A stretch of DNA of 64,000 nt from Mangrovicella endophytica (GTDB lineage Bacteria; Pseudomonadota; Alphaproteobacteria; Rhizobiales; Rhizobiaceae), in NCBI RefSeq assembly GCF_002893625.1, contig NZ_PKMZ01000001.1, positions 682,001 through 746,000 on the forward strand, written 5' to 3'. Shown in pieces: positions 62,010 through 64,000 of the stretch; within the stretch, counting starts at the first letter, position 1, and every line of letters starts with the position of its first letter. The notes beneath the pieces are model-generated. The model ran no database searches, was not told the origin of the DNA, and was given only the letters and a program-made list of their open reading frames with translations. The position numbers were made by a program, and so were the translations under genes.

Positions 62010-63853
62010 GCGCACCTGCAAAGGATTTGGTCGAGACGCCGGTTCTCGCCGTCGAGGGCCTGTCGACGGCCTTCCGGCAGCAGGACGGTTCGCTCCGCAC
62101 CGTCGTCGAAGACGTCTCGTTCACCATCGGTCCGCGGCGCACGCTGGCGGTCGTCGGCGAGTCCGGCTCCGGCAAGAGCGTGACGGCGCTCTCGATCATG
62201 CGCCTCCTGCCGGGTCGCAAGAGTCGGATCGGCGGCAGCGTGCGGCTCAATGGCGAGGAACTGACCACGCTTCCCATGGATGCGATGCGCCGGATCCGCG
62301 GCAACGACGTCGCGATGATCTTCCAGGAGCCGATGACGAGCCTCAATCCGCTTCTCACCATAGGCTACCAGATTGCGGAGGTTCTGATCCGGCATCGCGG
62401 CATGTCCTTCGCAGCGGCTCGCGCCGAGACGGTGCGACTCCTGGAGAAGGTCCGCATCCCGGAGGCGCGCTCGCGCTTCGACGAGTATCCGCACCGCTTC
62501 TCCGGCGGCATGCGCCAGCGGGTCATGATCGCCATGGCGCTCGCGTGCCGGCCGAAGCTGTTGATTGCCGACGAGCCGACCACCGCGCTGGACGTGACGA
62601 TCCAGGCTCAGACGCTGGACCTCATCAAGTCTCTCCAGGACGAGGAGGGCATGTCGGTTCTGTTCATCACGCACGACATGGGGGTCGTCGCCGAGGTCGC
62701 CGACGAGACGGTGGTGATGTACCAGGGCAAGACGGTTGAGATGGGAGCGACGGCGGACATCTTCGCCAATCCGCGCCATCCCTATACCCGCGCGCTCCTC
62801 TCGGCAGTTCCAAAGCTGGGTTCGATGAAGGGAACGTCGGCCCCGTCGCGTTTCCCGCTGATCGATCCCGCCACCGGCCGTCAGCGCGAGAACCAGTCGC
62901 CGGTCCCGGCCGACTCAGAGATGCGTCCGAGGGCGCAGCCGGTGCTGGAGGTGAAGAACCTCACGACGCGCTTTCCGATCCGCAAGGGCCTGTTCGGCGG
63001 TCTGCGTGGCCGCGTCCATGCGGTCGAGTCGGTCAGCTTTTCCGTTCAACCCGGCGAGACCCTCTCGCTGGTCGGTGAATCCGGCTGCGGAAAATCGACC
63101 ACGGGCCGTTCGATCCTGCGCCTCGTCGATCCGACCGCAGGATCCGTCACCGTCGACGGCAAGGACATCCGGGCGATGAAGCCGGCCGAATTGCGCCGGG
63201 CCCGGCGCGGCATGCAGATGATCTTCCAGGACCCGTTCGCCAGCCTCGACCCGCGCGCGACGGTTGGGTCAGCGATTGCCGAACCCATGCTGACGCATGG
63301 AGCGGCTTCCCGGAGCGGGGTCCGCCAGCGGGTCGTAGAGCTTTTGCACCGGGTGGGGCTCTCGGCGGAGACGGCTCAGCGATTTCCGCACGAGTTCTCT
63401 GGCGGGCAGCGCCAGCGCATCTGCATTGCCCGTGCATTGGCCCTGGAGCCCAAGATCATCATCGCGGATGAGGCGGTGTCGGCACTGGACGTGTCCATCA
63501 AGGCCCAGATCGTGAACTTGATGTTGGATCTCCAGCAGAGCCTCGGCATCGCCTATGTCTTCATCTCGCATGACATGGCGGTGGTGGAGCGGATCAGCCA
63601 CCGCGTCGCCGTCATGTATCTCGGCAGGATCGTGGAGATTGGGCCCCGCGCTGCCGTTTTCGAAAATCCGCAGCACCCCTACACGCGCAAGCTCCTGGCG
63701 GCCGTGCCCGCCGCCGATCCGTCTCGCCGTACGATGCGACGCGCATCCGGCACGGAGGCGGACATCCCGAGCGCTATCCGTCCGGTCGACTACCGCGTGC
63801 CGGAGCTCGCCTTTCGCGAGGTCGGTGAGGGGCACCTCGTTCTCCAGGGGTGA
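62006..63853 (+). CDS. Fused double ABC ATPase of Opp/Dpp type (DppD-DppF fusion)
   Basis: The 615-residue protein has two nucleotide-binding domains. The first has Walker [11 protein letters not shown] near 52, signature [15 protein letters not shown] and Walker [13 protein letters not shown]. The second has Walker [13 protein letters not shown] near 360, signature [15 protein letters not shown] and Walker [13 protein letters not shown]. Both have the H-loop FI(T/S)HDM. One chain replaces the separate DppD and DppF of the other operon in this window. The start is GTG 62006, overlapping the previous stop by 4 bp. It energises import by the two preceding permeases. Confidence 0.95.
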   Translation: MSAPAKDLVETPVLAVEGLSTAFRQQDGSLRTVVEDVSFTIGPRRTLAVVGESGSGKSVTALSIMRLLPGRKSRIGGSVRLNGEELTTLPMDAMRRIRGNDVAMIFQEPMTSLNPLLTIGYQIAEVLIRHRGMSFAAARAETVRLLEKVRIPEARSRFDEYPHRFSGGMRQRVMIAMALACRPKLLIADEPTTALDVTIQAQTLDLIKSLQDEEGMSVLFITHDMGVVAEVADETVVMYQGKTVEMGATADIFANPRHPYTRALLSAVPKLGSMKGTSAPSRFPLIDPATGRQRENQSPVPADSEMRPRAQPVLEVKNLTTRFPIRKGLFGGLRGRVHAVESVSFSVQPGETLSLVGESGCGKSTTGRSILRLVDPTAGSVTVDGKDIRAMKPAELRRARRGMQMIFQDPFASLDPRATVGSAIAEPMLTHGAASRSGVRQRVVELLHRVGLSAETAQRFPHEFSGGQRQRICIARALALEPKIIIADEAVSALDVSIKAQIVNLMLDLQQSLGIAYVFISHDMAVVERISHRVAVMYLGRIVEIGPRAAVFENPQHPYTRKLLAAVPAADPSRRTMRRASGTEADIPSAIRPVDYRVPELAFREVGEGHLVLQG

Positions 63854-64000
63854 GCGCCGCGAGCTTCAACCGTAAGAAGAGATTGCGTCGTGGCGTAGAT
63901 CAACGGGAGGACCACTGTCGAAAGACCATCATCTCGATCTCCGCGACGGCCACGGTGACAGTGCCGCTATCACGCACCAGCCTGCCACAGCTCGCGCAGG
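63850..64000 (+). CDS. Possible further gene of the operon, 3' part outside window
   Basis: GTG at 63850 overlaps the ATPase stop as GTGA, as in the other couplings of this operon. The frame stays open to the window edge for 50 codons and includes the strand-like [20 protein letters not shown]. No family can be named from this much. A second frame from about 63918 is also open after a CGGGAGG site, so the identity is uncertain. Confidence 0.3.
   Translation, partial: MSAASFNRKKRLRRGVDQREDHCRKTIISISATATVTVPLSRTSLPQLAQ

Noticed and set aside
1-64000. CRISPR arrays, tRNA or rRNA genes
   Set aside because: I looked for regularly spaced repeats and for tRNA T-loop signatures, especially near the transposon, and found none. 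The repeats at 39813-39924 are irregularly spaced and fit transposon-end sites instead.

Overview
The window is GC-rich, densely coded DNA. It most resembles an alphaproteobacterium of the order Hyphomicrobiales (Rhizobiales). That placement rests on the number of ABC uptake operons with 4-bp ATGA/GTGA gene overlaps, the pspA-yiaA-acyltransferase/ligase cluster under a TetR regulator, and an ATP-dependent DNA ligase remnant beside a YedK/SRAP gene. I cannot name the genus. I see no rRNA, tRNA or CRISPR array.

Left part (1-30 kb). A truncated GntR regulator faces a ThDP-dependent acetolactate-synthase-like enzyme, followed by a convergent ClC channel/exchanger. An operon at 4147-11266 joins an SDR dehydrogenase, a glucarate-dehydratase-like enolase-superfamily enzyme, a complete sugar-type ABC importer (ATPase, binding protein, two permeases) and its own GntR regulator; it looks like a sugar-acid uptake and catabolism unit. 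Next is an eight-gene membrane operon, 11682-19727: DUF4129, DUF4350, MoxR AAA+ ATPase, DUF58, SpoIIM-like, RDD, and two paralogous multi-pass proteins. A TetR gene faces PspA, YiaA-like and a 1119-residue transporter-acyltransferase-ligase fusion across a promoter carrying three copies of TGAAC-N3-GTTCA. A TRIC-type channel and three poorly known proteins follow.

Middle (30-39 kb). A seven-gene minus-strand operon encodes an Opp/Dpp-type importer (binding protein, two ATPases, two permeases) with a glycerophosphodiester phosphodiesterase and an alkaline-phosphatase-superfamily enzyme inserted between ATPase and permease genes. This suggests import and hydrolysis of an intact phosphodiester. 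A zinc alcohol dehydrogenase lies upstream.

Accessory region (about 39.7-53 kb). A Tn7/Tn5053-like transposon carries TnsA, a DDE transposase (TniA/TnsB), TniB/TnsC and a long TniQ/TnsD. It also carries a PIN-domain protein coupled to a protein whose layout resembles TnsA but seems to lack the catalytic residues, plus a MazF/PemK-like toxin. One end is marked by three copies of a GAAACCAAAGTTGTGA-like repeat, followed by an unusually structured, apparently non-coding stretch. Right of the element the DNA is decayed: a frameshifted DNA-ligase remnant, a frameshifted AraC-type regulator, an orphan C-terminal fragment and small membrane ORFs around an intact SRAP gene.

Right part (53-64 kb). 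A DUF4424 protein is followed by a LysR regulator and a second Opp/Dpp-type operon: M20 peptidase, binding protein, two permeases, second M20 peptidase and a fused double ATPase. It probably takes up a peptide or N-acylated amino acid that is hydrolysed inside. A likely further gene of this operon runs off the right edge.
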